Shown here: positions 51,215 through 60,402 of the stretch, one piece after another
Position numbering within the stretch: position 1 is the stretch's first letter
Layout: the number at the start of each line of letters is the position of its first letter
Assembly (NCBI RefSeq): GCF_008711325.1
Contig: NZ_VXDB01000022.1
Location: 1-64,000, forward strand
Length of the DNA: 64,000 nucleotides
Reading direction: 5' to 3'
Source of the DNA: Roseibium sediminis
Lineage (GTDB): Bacteria; Pseudomonadota; Alphaproteobacteria; Rhizobiales; Stappiaceae
Position numbers and translations under genes: made by a program
The notes under the pieces: model-generated
Database searches by the model: none
What the model saw: only the letters and a program-made list of their open reading frames with translations
What the model was told of the DNA's origin: nothing

Positions 51215-52018
51215 TCAGTGATGCAGGATCTGGCTGAGGAAGAGCTTGGTGCGCTCGTGCTGCGGATTGGTGAAGAACGGCTCCGGCTCGTTCTGCTCGA
51301 CGATCTGGCCTGCGTCCATGAAGATCACGCGGTTGGCGACCTTGCGGGCGAAGCCCATTTCGTGCGTCACGCAAAGCATGGTCATGCCTTCTTCGGCGAG
51401 ACCGACCATAACGTCCAGAACTTCCTTGATCATTTCCGGATCGAGAGCAGAGGTCGGCTCATCGAACAGCATGATCTTCGGGTTCATGCAGAGCGAGCGG
51501 GCAATCGCCACACGCTGCTGCTGGCCACCGGAAAGCTGACCCGGATATTTCAGGGCCTGCTCAGGGATCTTCACGCGCTCCAGATAGTGCATCGCGATTT
51601 CCTCGGCCTGCTTCTTGGGCATCTTGCGAACCCAGATCGGCGCCAGCGTGCAGTTTTCCAGAATGGTCAGGTGCGGGAACAGGTTGAAGTGCTGGAAGCA
51701 CATGCCCACTTCCCGGCGGATTTCATCGATCTTCTTCAGGTCATCAGTCAGTTCGATGCCATCGACGATGATCTGACCGGCCTGATGTTCTTCCAGCCGG
51801 TTGATGCAGCGGATCATGGTGGACTTGCCCGAACCGGACGGTCCGCAGATGACGATCCGCTCGCCGCGCATGACCTTCAGGTTCACGTCGCGCAGCACGT
51901 GGAAATCACCATACCACTTGTTCATCGACTTGATCTCGACAGCCACATCGGTGTCGGAGATCTGCATTTTCGTGCGATCCGGCGTGTAGTCTTCGCCCAT
52001 GTTTGTCGCGTTTGTCAT
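51215..52018 (-). CDS. aapP: General L-amino acid ABC transporter ATPase (AapP)
   Basis: A 267-residue polar amino-acid ABC ATPase: Walker [16 protein letters not shown]-loop [16 protein letters not shown], signature [15 protein letters not shown], Walker [16 protein letters not shown] and switch His in [12 protein letters not shown]. It powers uptake of many L-amino acids together with AapJ, AapQ and AapM. The ATG at 52018 has GGAG upstream and matches the family start; it lies 68 bp after aapM. Confidence 0.93.
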   Translation of the reverse strand: MTNATNMGEDYTPDRTKMQISDTDVAVEIKSMNKWYGDFHVLRDVNLKVMRGERIVICGPSGSGKSTMIRCINRLEEHQAGQIIVDGIELTDDLKKIDEIRREVGMCFQHFNLFPHLTILENCTLAPIWVRKMPKKQAEEIAMHYLERVKIPEQALKYPGQLSGGQQQRVAIARSLCMNPKIMLFDEPTSALDPEMIKEVLDVMVGLAEEGMTMLCVTHEMGFARKVANRVIFMDAGQIVEQNEPEPFFTNPQHERTKLFLSQILHH

Positions 52019-52086
52019 GAGTATCAACTCCGAAGTCTTTTCTGGGGACCGGGCGCCGCTCGGGGGCGCCCGGTGTGCCAATCCGT

Positions 52087-53241
52087 TTAGCGCTTGTGCC
52101 CGGTGTGCAGCTTGTTCTCCATGAAGATGGAGTAGCGCGACATGCCGAAGCAGAACACGAAGAACACGATCGCGGCAAAGAGATAGCCGGTGTGCCCCTG
52201 TGTCGGTGTCGACCAGTTCGGGTCAGAGAACGAGGACTGGATCTGGCCAAGAAGGTCGAACATGCCGACGATCAGAACCAGGGTCGTGTCCTTGAACAGC
52301 CCGATGAAGGTGTTCACGATGCCCGGGATCACGAGCTTGAGTGCCTGCGGCAGAATGATGAGATACATCATCGGCCAGAAGCGCAGCCCAAGCGCCATAG
52401 CGCCTTCATACTGTCCTTTCGGGATAGCCTGCAAACCACCGCGGACCACCTCTGCCATGTAGGCCGAGGAGAACAGCGTCACGCCGATGAGGACGCGCAG
52501 AAGCTTGTCGAAGGTTACCCCTTCCGGCAGGAAGAGTGGCAGCATCACGGAAGACATGAAGAGAACCGTGATGAGCGGAACGCCTCGCCAGAACTCGATG
52601 AAGATGATCGAGACCAGCTTGATGATCGGCATCTGGGACCGACGACCGAGCGCAAGGGCGATACCCAACGGCAAGGATGCCACGATCCCCGTGACGGCGA
52701 TCACCAGAGTGACCAGAAGACCGCCCCACTGAGCTGTTTCCACGATCGGGAACACCACGAAGTCACCGATTTCGAGGCCTGTCAGCAGAAAATAGGCAAC
52801 GATCGGGAAGACCACGAGGAACAGAATGGCATTGAGTGTCTTTTGTGGAGCACTCGGCATCAGCAATGGCACCAGCAGGAGGACGAACATCGCGTAGACG
52901 ATATCCACCCGGTAGCGTTCCATTTCCGGATACCGGCCGTAGATAAACTGCGGGAGATACGCTTTCACATAAGCCCAGCAGGCACCGGCATGTGTGTTCG
53001 GATCCGTCGCAAGGCAGGCCTCACGATTGTCACCCGTCCAGATCGCATCAATAAACGCAAACTGGATGAACGGCATGATGATCGAGTAAGCCAGATACAT
53101 CCCGAAGAATGTCAGCAGGGTATTGCCAACCGACGAGAACAGGTTCTGACGCATCCATCCGATGGCGCCGGTGGTGGAGACAGGAGCTGGCAGAAGCGGC
53201 GCTTCATGCGTGCGAACCTGGAAAATATCAACATTAGCCAT
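52087..53241 (-). CDS. aapM: General L-amino acid ABC transporter permease (AapM)
   Basis: A 384-residue permease with about eight hydrophobic segments and the polar amino-acid transporter domain in its C-terminal half. The EAA loop reads [20 protein letters not shown] followed by [20 protein letters not shown]. The extended N terminus with a periplasmic part (about 50-110) is typical of AapM. The ATG at 53241 has AAGGAGG 8 nt upstream; it follows aapQ by 12 bp. Confidence 0.93.
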   Translation of the reverse strand: MANVDIFQVRTHEAPLLPAPVSTTGAIGWMRQNLFSSVGNTLLTFFGMYLAYSIIMPFIQFAFIDAIWTGDNREACLATDPNTHAGACWAYVKAYLPQFIYGRYPEMERYRVDIVYAMFVLLLVPLLMPSAPQKTLNAILFLVVFPIVAYFLLTGLEIGDFVVFPIVETAQWGGLLVTLVIAVTGIVASLPLGIALALGRRSQMPIIKLVSIIFIEFWRGVPLITVLFMSSVMLPLFLPEGVTFDKLLRVLIGVTLFSSAYMAEVVRGGLQAIPKGQYEGAMALGLRFWPMMYLIILPQALKLVIPGIVNTFIGLFKDTTLVLIVGMFDLLGQIQSSFSDPNWSTPTQGHTGYLFAAIVFFVFCFGMSRYSIFMENKLHTGHKR

Positions 53242-53253
53242 GTTCACGCCTCC

Positions 53254-54456
53254 TTATCTTTCCACCAGAGCCATGCGCTGGTTGTACCAGTTCATGAACA
53301 TCGAGGTGAGCAGGCTGAGTGACAGGTAGACCATCATCCAGATCGCGATGATCTCGACGGCCTGACCGGTCTGGTTGAGCACCGTACCGCCAACGGATAC
53401 AAGATCCGGAAACGCGATGGCCACAGCCAGCGAGGAGTTCTTGGTCAGGTTCAGGTATTGACTTGTCAGCGGCGGGATGATCACGCGCATTGCCTGCGGG
53501 ATAATCACCAGACGCAATGTCGGTCCTTTTCTCAATCCAAGCGCATTTGCAGCTTCGGTTTGCCCGTGAGCCACCGCCTGGATGCCGGCACGGACGATTT
53601 CCGCGATGAAGGCGGCCGTGTAGATCGACAATGCAAGCGTAAGTGCAAGGAACTCGGGGATGAGGTTGAAGCCCGTACCAAGTTCGAAGCCGCGGCGCAG
53701 CATCGGCCCCGTTTCGTTGAAGACCGGATATTCCAAACTGATCGGGCCGCCCATCACGAAAAACGCAAGCACAGGCAAACCGACAATCAGTCCAAGTCCG
53801 GTCCAGAACATCGGAAACTGCTGACCCGTCGCGTCCTGCCGGATTTTTGCCCAGCGTTTGATCACAAAAGTCGCAATCAAACCGATAACCAGTGCCCAAC
53901 CAATGACTTCCGAACCTGGTTCGTAAATCGGGGCCGGGCCACGCAGGCCTGCGATGTTCAGATGGAACGTGTCGAAGAGCGACCACTTGCTCCGCTTGTC
54001 CGGAACAGCACGAAGAACCGCAAAGTACCAGAAGAAGATCTGCAGAAGCAGCGGGACGTTGCGGATGAACTCGACATACCAATAGGCGATCCGATTGATC
54101 ACCCAGTTGTTCGACAAACGGGCAATACCCATCACGAATCCGAGGATCGTGGCGATGAAAATGCCGATTGCCGCAACGAGCAACGTGTTCAGGAATCCGA
54201 CATAGATCGCACGACCATAACTGGATGTTTCCGCATAGGGAACCAGTGCCTGGATAATGCCGAAGCCAGCTGTGTTTTCAAGAAAGCCCCAACCTGAGGA
54301 GATGTTCTGCCGTTCCAGGTTGGCGATCGTGTTTGTTACGATGAAGTATCCGACAGCAACAAGGATAGCGATCAGGAGGCCCTGATAAAACAATCCCCGA
54401 GCTTTTGGATCATTCAACAGCGATGCGCGCGGTGGCGCGTCTGCCGTGTCTGACAT
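53254..54456 (-). CDS. aapQ: General L-amino acid ABC transporter permease (AapQ)
   Basis: A 400-residue permease, partner of AapM. Seen: an N-terminal helix (GLLIAILVAVGYFIVTNTIA), FLNTLLVAAIGIFIATILGF as first helix of the transport domain, and the EAA loop EAANALGLRKGPTLRLVIIP with QAMRVIIPPLTSQYLNLTKN. The large periplasmic insert between helices is usual in AapQ. It is preceded by a 248-bp gap with a hairpin after aapJ. Confidence 0.93.
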   Translation of the reverse strand: MSDTADAPPRASLLNDPKARGLFYQGLLIAILVAVGYFIVTNTIANLERQNISSGWGFLENTAGFGIIQALVPYAETSSYGRAIYVGFLNTLLVAAIGIFIATILGFVMGIARLSNNWVINRIAYWYVEFIRNVPLLLQIFFWYFAVLRAVPDKRSKWSLFDTFHLNIAGLRGPAPIYEPGSEVIGWALVIGLIATFVIKRWAKIRQDATGQQFPMFWTGLGLIVGLPVLAFFVMGGPISLEYPVFNETGPMLRRGFELGTGFNLIPEFLALTLALSIYTAAFIAEIVRAGIQAVAHGQTEAANALGLRKGPTLRLVIIPQAMRVIIPPLTSQYLNLTKNSSLAVAIAFPDLVSVGGTVLNQTGQAVEIIAIWMMVYLSLSLLTSMFMNWYNQRMALVER

Positions 54457-54654
54457 AAAGTCCTCGCCCGATTTTGCTGCAGCTATCGGGCCAGCCAGTT
54501 TTCAAGCTGGCTTGAGCTGCTAGCCAAGCTGTTTCCCAAATTTGACCCGCATGTTTGCTCTGCGGTTTTCCCCGTCGGCGGAAACAGCCACCCTCAATTT
54601 AGCTTGGGCGGCGGTGCATTTTCCTGCTCCCTGCCCCCGAGCTTCTTTTTTAGA

Positions 54655-54680
54655 GCCTCGGTGACAAACGTCACCGAGGC
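54655..54680 (-). other. Hairpin between aapJ and aapQ
   Basis: A perfect 11-bp stem GCCTCGGTGAC/GTCACCGAGGC with a 4-nt loop, 24 bp after the aapJ stop. On the coding strand no T run follows (TCTAAAAAAG), so it more likely protects aapJ mRNA from decay than ends transcription, giving an excess of binding protein. Confidence 0.7.
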
Positions 54681-54704
54681 CCAGCATTCTAACCGTTCGG
54701 CTGA

Positions 54705-55721
54705 TTAGCGGATCGGCGGAGCGTACAGAACGCCACCCTTGGACCACAGGGCGTTGACGCCACGAGCGATACCGAGCGGAGTGTCCGGACCGACGTTTGC
54801 ATCGAAGCTTTCGCCGTAGTTGCCAACGTGCTTGACGATGCGCAGTGCCCAGTCGTTGGACAGGCCGAGAGCTTCGCCGTATGCACCTTCAGAACCGAGA
54901 AGACGCTTCACGTCCGGGTTTTCGGACTTCATCATCTCTTCAACGTTTGCCTTGGTCACGCCGAGTTCTTCAGCGTTGATCATTGCGTTCAGGGTCCACT
55001 TTGCGATGTTGAACCACTGATCGTCGCCCTGACGGACAACCGGGCCGAGAGGCTCCTTGGAAATGATTTCCGGCAGAACCATGTGGTCGCCCGGGTTGGT
55101 CAGCTTCAGGCGCTGAGCATAGAGACCGGAAGCGTCCGTGGTGTAAACATCGCAACGACCTGCGTCATAAGCAGCCACAACTTCGTCAGCCTTTTCGAAT
55201 GCGACGATTTCGTACGGCATGTTGTTCGCACGGAAATAGTCAGCAACGTTCAGCTCGGTGGTGGTACCGGTGTTGGTGCAGACGGAAGCGCCGGAAAGTT
55301 CCAGAGCGGAGGTCACACCGAGGTCCTTGCGAACCATGAAGCCCTGACCGTCGTAGTAGTTCACGCCGGCAAAGTTCAGGCCCAGCGACGTGTCGCGGGT
55401 CATGGTCCAGGTGGTGTTACGGGACAGAACGTCGATTTCACCGGACTGCAGGGCGGTGAAACGCTCTTTTGCAGACAGCGGAGTGAACTTTACAGCGTTC
55501 GCATCGTCGAAGATCGACGCTGCCATTGCGCGGCAGAAGTCAACGTCGAGGCCGGACCAGTTGCCCTGTGCATCCGGGTTGGAGAAACCAGGAAGACCCT
55601 GGCTCACGCCGCACTGAACAAAGCCCTTGGCTTTAACGTCGTCCAGCGTTGCAGCGGATGCGCTCGTCGCAGCGACGCCCATTGCAGCGCCAAGGACCAG
55701 CGGAAGAAATTTTTTCGACAT
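54705..55721 (-). CDS. aapJ: General L-amino acid binding protein (AapJ)
   Basis: A 338-residue periplasmic receptor: signal peptide MSKKFLPLVLGAAMGVAATS with cleavage near ASA, then GFVQCGVSQGLPGFSNPDAQ, WSGLDVDFCRAMAASIFDDA and DVLSRNTTWTMTRDTSLGLN, the standard AapJ/BztA family stretches. It is the first gene of the aapJQMP-DUF2459 unit. The ATG at 55721 is chosen for the signal peptide; upstream in-frame codons add polar residues. Confidence 0.93.
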   Translation of the reverse strand: MSKKFLPLVLGAAMGVAATSASAATLDDVKAKGFVQCGVSQGLPGFSNPDAQGNWSGLDVDFCRAMAASIFDDANAVKFTPLSAKERFTALQSGEIDVLSRNTTWTMTRDTSLGLNFAGVNYYDGQGFMVRKDLGVTSALELSGASVCTNTGTTTELNVADYFRANNMPYEIVAFEKADEVVAAYDAGRCDVYTTDASGLYAQRLKLTNPGDHMVLPEIISKEPLGPVVRQGDDQWFNIAKWTLNAMINAEELGVTKANVEEMMKSENPDVKRLLGSEGAYGEALGLSNDWALRIVKHVGNYGESFDANVGPDTPLGIARGVNALWSKGGVLYAPPIR

Positions 55722-56168
55722 GGATATGCAGCCTTTATTGTTACCCACATTGTTTTTGTGTGTCGGGACATCAAGGCTCTGTCCTCCACGCTACCCCGCC
55801 AGCCGGTTTTGACACCGCTTACAGGGCTGCGTCCGACCCTATACAAAGGTCGGTTCCTCCGGACATTGGGCCTCCGTCCCAACAGGCCCCATACGATGGC
55901 ATTTATGCGGACGGGTCAAGAGGTTACTGAAGGGGAATGGAATTATTTGATCATTCTGTCCCTTTTCCGGGGACATCAATGACCGCACAAAAAGGGAACA
56001 AACGCAATCTTGTTGCGCAGACAACAACCCCAAGAACACTCACCCTCGAAGCACCACCGACAGGCGCACTGAACTTCAAAATGGTCCGGATTGACGTTTG
56101 GCAATCGGCGACTATTCTTTGGCCGCTTTCGACAGCCTAACCGCCCTTCCCTCTCTCCTGATGCCAAG
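55722..56168. promoter_or_regulatory. 447-bp divergent control region of aapJ and metC
   Basis: No gene is seen here. TGTCCC (55957-55962) and GGGACA (55970-55975) form a 6-bp dyad with a 7-nt spacer, a possible operator between the divergent genes. On the minus strand a TTGACC followed after 17 bp by TCGTAT is a weak promoter candidate for aapJ, which would have a leader of nearly 200 nt. Confidence 0.4.
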
Positions 56169-57356
56169 ATGGACCTCATGCAGAAAAAAACGTCTGGAAA
56201 AAACCTCCAGCCCGATACAGTTCTGGCCCATACCGGACGCGATCCGGGTGACTTCCACGGGTTTGTAAATCCACCCGTCGTTCATGCATCCACGGTTCTT
56301 TATCCGGACGTTGAGACAATGGCGTCAGGTGGGCAGCGGTATTCCTACGGGCGCCGTGGCACTCCGACAACCGAAGCCCTTGAGAATGCAATCACCGAGC
56401 TTGAGGGAGCAGCCGGTTCGCGGCTTGCCAATTCCGGTCTCAACGCTGTTGCCCTTGCCTGTCTCTCCTGCCTGAAGGCGGGCGACCATTTCCTTATTCC
56501 GGATACGGCCTACGGCCCGACACGGCATTTTGCCGATACGGTCCTGCCGAATCTGAATGTTGTTGTCGAGTATTACGACCCGGCGCTTGGCGAGAACATA
56601 CGTTCACTCTTCCGTCCCAACACGACGGCAGTATTTGTCGAGGCCCCCGGGTCCCTAACCTTTGAAATGCAAGATATTCCGGCCATTGCCGATGCAGCGA
56701 AGGGAATCGGGGCGACCGTCCTGATGGACAACACCTGGGCAAGCCCGCTCTATTGCAAGCCACTGGAACTGGGTGTCGACCTCTCCATTCAAGCTGGCAC
56801 AAAGTACATTGTCGGACACTCGGATGTCATGCTGGGAACGATTGCCGCCAGCGCCAAGGCATGGCCGGGCTTGAACTCCCTGCACGGCGCGATGGGGGTG
56901 CATGTGGCCCCTGACGACGTCTATCTGGCGCTGCGAGGCCTGCGCACGATGTCCGTTCGCCTGGAGCGGCACTACAAGAACACGATGGCAGTGATCGATT
57001 GGCTCCGCGACCGTCCGGAGGTCGGCGCCATTCGGTATCCGGCATTGGAAACCGATCCGGGACATGCCATCTGGAAACGTGACTTCTCCGGTGCATCGGG
57101 CCTCTTTGCCTTCGACTTCAAGGAAGGCACCACAGCAGACCAGTCGGCACGCTTTTTCAACACATTGAATTTGTTCGGGCTTGGCTTTTCCTGGGGCGGT
57201 TTTGAAAGCCTTGCCATTCCGGTCAAGCTGAAGGGCATCCGCACAGCAACTCAGGTTGCCCCGAACTTTCAGTCAGCCCGCCTGCATATCGGTCTTGAGG
57301 ACCCGAAGGACCTCATCAGCGATCTGGAACAAGCTTTCGAGAAAGCATTCACATAA
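56169..57356 (+). CDS. metC: Cystathionine beta-lyase
   Basis: A 395-residue PLP enzyme of the Cys/Met metabolism family that splits cystathionine into homocysteine, pyruvate and ammonia. Seen: LAHTGRDPGDFHGFVNPPVV, YSYGRRGTPTTEALENAITE, MDNTWASPLYCKPLELGVDL and the PLP lysine in SIQAGTKYIVGHSDVMLGTI, the proteobacterial MetC form rather than MetB. The start at 56169 is favoured by family length; a second ATG lies at 56178, and neither has a strong ribosome site. Confidence 0.9.
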   Translation: MDLMQKKTSGKNLQPDTVLAHTGRDPGDFHGFVNPPVVHASTVLYPDVETMASGGQRYSYGRRGTPTTEALENAITELEGAAGSRLANSGLNAVALACLSCLKAGDHFLIPDTAYGPTRHFADTVLPNLNVVVEYYDPALGENIRSLFRPNTTAVFVEAPGSLTFEMQDIPAIADAAKGIGATVLMDNTWASPLYCKPLELGVDLSIQAGTKYIVGHSDVMLGTIAASAKAWPGLNSLHGAMGVHVAPDDVYLALRGLRTMSVRLERHYKNTMAVIDWLRDRPEVGAIRYPALETDPGHAIWKRDFSGASGLFAFDFKEGTTADQSARFFNTLNLFGLGFSWGGFESLAIPVKLKGIRTATQVAPNFQSARLHIGLEDPKDLISDLEQAFEKAFT

Positions 57357-57455
57357 GCACCACTAACTCATAAACTTCTTTCATGAGTTCTGCTCTTGTG
57401 TTCATTTTTCTTGATCTCATATTCTGATGACAGACAGTGGGATCAGGAAAACGTC

Positions 57456-58289
57456 ATGAATGTGCTTCGAATTTCGTCATTTTCAGAGGGCGGCATCGGT
57501 GGGAATCCCGCTGGTGTCGTTATTGCAGATCATCTGCCATCGGCGGATGTCATGCAGGCAACCGCAGCCGAAGTGGGTTTTTCCGAAACCGCCTTTGCAG
57601 CACGCACAGATGAAGGCGCATGGCGCGTTCGATACTTTTCACCCGAGAGCGAAGTGCCCTTTTGCGGGCACGCAACAATCGCCCTTGGCGCTGCGCTGGC
57701 AGGTGAGTTTGGAAATGGAATCTTCAAGCTCATTCTCAACGAGACCGCGATAACGGTGGATGGACAAAAGACGGCTGACGGTATTGAGGCGGCTCTGCAG
57801 TCTCCCGCGACCAGAAGCAATCCAGCTTCGCCGGAACTGATTGCAGAGGTCCTGCGCCTGTTTGATTATGACGCTGCAGATCTGGATGAGAGGATACCAC
57901 CTGCCGAAATCCATGGCGGTGCAGACCACTTTGCCGTGACGCTCAATTCACGAGAGGCCCTGTCGCGAATGAGCTACGACCTTGAAAAGGGGAAGGCTCT
58001 CATGAACAAGCACGGCTGGGTCACAATCCTGCTTTCCTACAGCGAAAAACCGAGCCTGTTCCATACGCGAAACGCCTTCGCCTCTGGCGGGGTCATGGAA
58101 GACCCGGCAACGGGTGCGGCAACGGCCGCCTATGCGGGCTACCTTCGCGATATCGGTTGGCCGCATGGCGGACAAATCGAGGTGCGCCAGGGACAGGACA
58201 TGGGTTACCCCAGTCTGATAAGTGCCGGGATTGGGGAGAAACCGGGCAGTTCAATCCGCGTTTGGGGCGCAGCGCGCCTGATGGATTGA
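57456..58289 (+). CDS. PhzF-family isomerase/epimerase
   Basis: A 277-residue PhzF-fold protein made of two similar halves. Features: SFSEGGIGGNPAGVVI near the N terminus, GFSETAFAART (Glu of the family active site, about 44-48), RYFSPESEVPFCGHATIALG and, in the second half, GVMEDPATGAATAAYAGYLR. PhzF itself isomerises a phenazine precursor; most relatives have unknown substrates. No phenazine genes are near, so the substrate is left open. The ATG at 57456 opens the family N terminus. Confidence 0.88.
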   Translation: MNVLRISSFSEGGIGGNPAGVVIADHLPSADVMQATAAEVGFSETAFAARTDEGAWRVRYFSPESEVPFCGHATIALGAALAGEFGNGIFKLILNETAITVDGQKTADGIEAALQSPATRSNPASPELIAEVLRLFDYDAADLDERIPPAEIHGGADHFAVTLNSREALSRMSYDLEKGKALMNKHGWVTILLSYSEKPSLFHTRNAFASGGVMEDPATGAATAAYAGYLRDIGWPHGGQIEVRQGQDMGYPSLISAGIGEKPGSSIRVWGAARLMD

Positions 58290-58322
58290 GGATCCAAGGC
58301 CCCTTCAAGAATTCAGCAATGG

Positions 58323-58350
58323 AAAGACCCGTCAGATTGTCGGGTCTTTT
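58323..58350 (+). terminator. Terminator of the PhzF gene, overlapping the LABN stop
   Basis: The stem AAAGACCCG/CGGGTCTTT with a 9-nt loop is followed by T-rich TTCTCTTTT on the plus strand; the convergent LABN gene ends inside it at 58332. Confidence 0.8.
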
Positions 58351-58646
58351 CTCTTTTCCCGGAAGATCAGCCAGAGATTGCGGAAATAGATGACAAGCCC
58401 AAGACCCTGGCCTGCGATGAAGACCGGGTCCTGACGCTGAATGGCGTAGATCAGGAGAAGTGAGCCACCAGCAAGCGAGAAGAACCAGAAGGCCACCGGC
58501 ACGATGGACCTGCCCACCCGCTCGGATGCGACCCACTGCACGACAAAGCGCATCATGAACATGGCCTGGGCGAAAAACCCGAGGATCAGCCAGAAATCGA
58601 ACTGCTCTACGAATACAGTGTGGAGCCAGTCATAAAGCGCATTCAT
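58332..58646 (-). CDS. Lipid-A-disaccharide synthase N-terminal-domain (LABN) small membrane protein
   Basis: A 104-residue protein with three membrane helices and the LABN signature: FAQAMFMMRFVVQWVASERV (about 24-43), GRSIVPVAFWFFSLAGGSLL and FRNLWLIFREKRK. In rhizobia a protein of this kind (RgtF) helps RgtE make dodecaprenyl-phosphate-galacturonic acid. The ATG overlaps the stop of the GT2 gene by 4 nt, which supports a joint role. Last gene of a four-gene minus-strand operon. Confidence 0.88.
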   Translation of the reverse strand: MNALYDWLHTVFVEQFDFWLILGFFAQAMFMMRFVVQWVASERVGRSIVPVAFWFFSLAGGSLLLIYAIQRQDPVFIAGQGLGLVIYFRNLWLIFREKRKDPTI

Positions 58647-59464
58647 TGTGTACTCACGGATTCCGCTGGTTTCGTGTCTCCGGTCGGCGCACTGCCTCCG
58701 GATGTCATTATCGGATGGACGACAGGCAGGTTGCGACGGCGACGACGTAGCCACCAGACCCCGACAAGATCCAGCACACCTATCAGCGCCCTATCGAAGA
58801 TGCCGTATTTTGATGTCCCAAACCGCCTGTTGCGATCTGCCACATCGATGTGAACGACGCCATAGCCTTCGCGAATGACAAGCGCTGGCAAAAACCGGTG
58901 CCAGCTGTCGAAATAGGGCAACTGCAGGAAAACATCGCGCCGCAGCGCCTTGAGGCCACATCCGCTGTCGCGGGTATTGTCCTTCAGGATGCCACCACGG
59001 ATCCTGTTGGCCATCTTTGATGCCAATCGTTTTGCAAGACTTGCCTTGCGGCCAACGCGCTGACCGGCGGCAAGAGCCGTTGCCGGACCGGCTGCCGACA
59101 GGGCGTCCAGAAGCTGGGGAATGTAGGCAGGGTTGTTCTCTCCGTCGCCGTCAATCGTCGCAACAACCTGGCCGCGCGCGTTGAGAAGGCCGGTGCGCAC
59201 AGCGCAGCTCTGGCCACAGGACGACTGATGCGAAAACGGGCGGAGCCAGGGATTTCGGGATGCATAGTTCCGCAAGACTGCCGCCGTTTCATCGGTCGAA
59301 CCGTCATCGATGACAAGCACCTCGAAAGCACGCCCCTCAAGGGCCGCTGAAATCTCGTCCAGCAGGATCGGAAGGTTTTCAGCCTCGTTCTTGGCCGGAA
59401 CCACAACAGAGACATCCAGATCGCCAGCGTTTTCGGCAAGCATTTCCATATAGCTGCGTGTCAT
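58643..59464 (-). CDS. Family 2 glycosyltransferase (polyprenyl-phosphate sugar synthase type)
   Basis: A 273-residue GT-A enzyme of the DPM1/ArnC/RgtE kind: VSVVVPAKNEAENLPILLDE (about 18-37), VLVIDDGSTDETAAVL, the DxD-like VATIDGDGENNPAYIPQL and CGLKALRRDVFLQLPYFDSW. It likely transfers a sugar from a nucleotide to undecaprenyl/dodecaprenyl phosphate, producing the donor used by the GT39 enzyme of the same operon. It overlaps both neighbours by 4 nt. The sugar is unknown; galacturonic acid is one option. Confidence 0.88.
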   Translation of the reverse strand: MTRSYMEMLAENAGDLDVSVVVPAKNEAENLPILLDEISAALEGRAFEVLVIDDGSTDETAAVLRNYASRNPWLRPFSHQSSCGQSCAVRTGLLNARGQVVATIDGDGENNPAYIPQLLDALSAAGPATALAAGQRVGRKASLAKRLASKMANRIRGGILKDNTRDSGCGLKALRRDVFLQLPYFDSWHRFLPALVIREGYGVVHIDVADRNRRFGTSKYGIFDRALIGVLDLVGVWWLRRRRRNLPVVHPIMTSGGSAPTGDTKPAESVSTQ

Positions 59465-60393
59465 GGCGTACCTGCATCGGACTTGCCCGCAGCTGGGACT
59501 TTGCCATTGTCACCGGACGGTTCGAACCGCGTGGCACGCCGACGCCCGGTCACCACATTCCAGACCGCTCGCATACAGACCTTGGCAGAGCGCGTCGACA
59601 TGATCGGCTCGATGCCTCCGTCCTTGTTGTAGGCGAAGCCCAGTCGACGGCGAGCAAGCGCGCGACCGGTGAAATACGTGAACGTCATCCCGAGCAGCAC
59701 TCCGGCGATAACATCACTGGGGAAATGCGCGCCGACCATGACGCGGCTGAACGCAACCCAGAAACAGATGACCACGATCAGCCAGCGATAGGCCGGAAAG
59801 ATCAGCGACAGCGCCATGGCAAGAGCGCCGATCGTCGTTGAATGGCCGGAGGGGAAACTCGTATAGGCACCATGCAGGGCCATGAAGTCAAAATGGACCG
59901 GGCCAACCTGCTCATAGAGCTTCGGGCGAGCGCGGCCGAGAGACCACTTGAAGATGATCGCCAAGATGCCTGTGGCCGCTACGGAATAGAAGACAAAACC
60001 CGCATAGGTGAAGATCGCACCGGTTGCCATGCGCAAGCGGAACGTGAATTTCTTCGCCTGTTGAGCCAGAAGAAAGAGGCAGACAAGACCGGTGGACCAC
60101 AAGATCCAGTGAGCCTTGCCAAGGTCCGTGAAGGCGGCAAAGGTCGCGCGATATTCCCCCGGCAAGGAGCGAATCCAAGGGTAGGTCGGGATGTCCAGCG
60201 TGACCACTGCAATCCCGACAGTCAGCAGGAGGATGGCAAGCAGGTCCTGCGGGCGCTGTCCGGGGCGCAGCGGATCAACAAAATTGACAGAGCGTTTTTT
60301 CCGACCGGAAATTATCGCCAAAACCCGGCCAAAATTGGCGCGCATTCGACCTGCAACCGCAGTGATCCGTTCGGCAAAACTCTTGCTACCCAT
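59461..60393 (-). CDS. PAP2-family membrane phosphatase (LpxE/LpxF-like)
   Basis: A 310-residue phosphatase with about six membrane helices. It has the complete three-part PAP2 active site: KWSLGRARP (K-x6-R-P), PSGHSTTIGA and SRVMVGAHFPSDVIAG (S-R-x5-H-x3-D). Its company with GT39, GT2 and LABN genes suggests removal of a lipid A phosphate before sugar addition, as LpxF does at the 4' position in Rhizobium, though undecaprenyl-diphosphate phosphatase activity remains possible. It begins 9 bp after the GT39 gene. Confidence 0.86.
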   Translation of the reverse strand: MGSKSFAERITAVAGRMRANFGRVLAIISGRKKRSVNFVDPLRPGQRPQDLLAILLLTVGIAVVTLDIPTYPWIRSLPGEYRATFAAFTDLGKAHWILWSTGLVCLFLLAQQAKKFTFRLRMATGAIFTYAGFVFYSVAATGILAIIFKWSLGRARPKLYEQVGPVHFDFMALHGAYTSFPSGHSTTIGALAMALSLIFPAYRWLIVVICFWVAFSRVMVGAHFPSDVIAGVLLGMTFTYFTGRALARRRLGFAYNKDGGIEPIMSTRSAKVCMRAVWNVVTGRRRATRFEPSGDNGKVPAAGKSDAGTP

Positions 60394-60402
60394 GACACCC
60401 TT

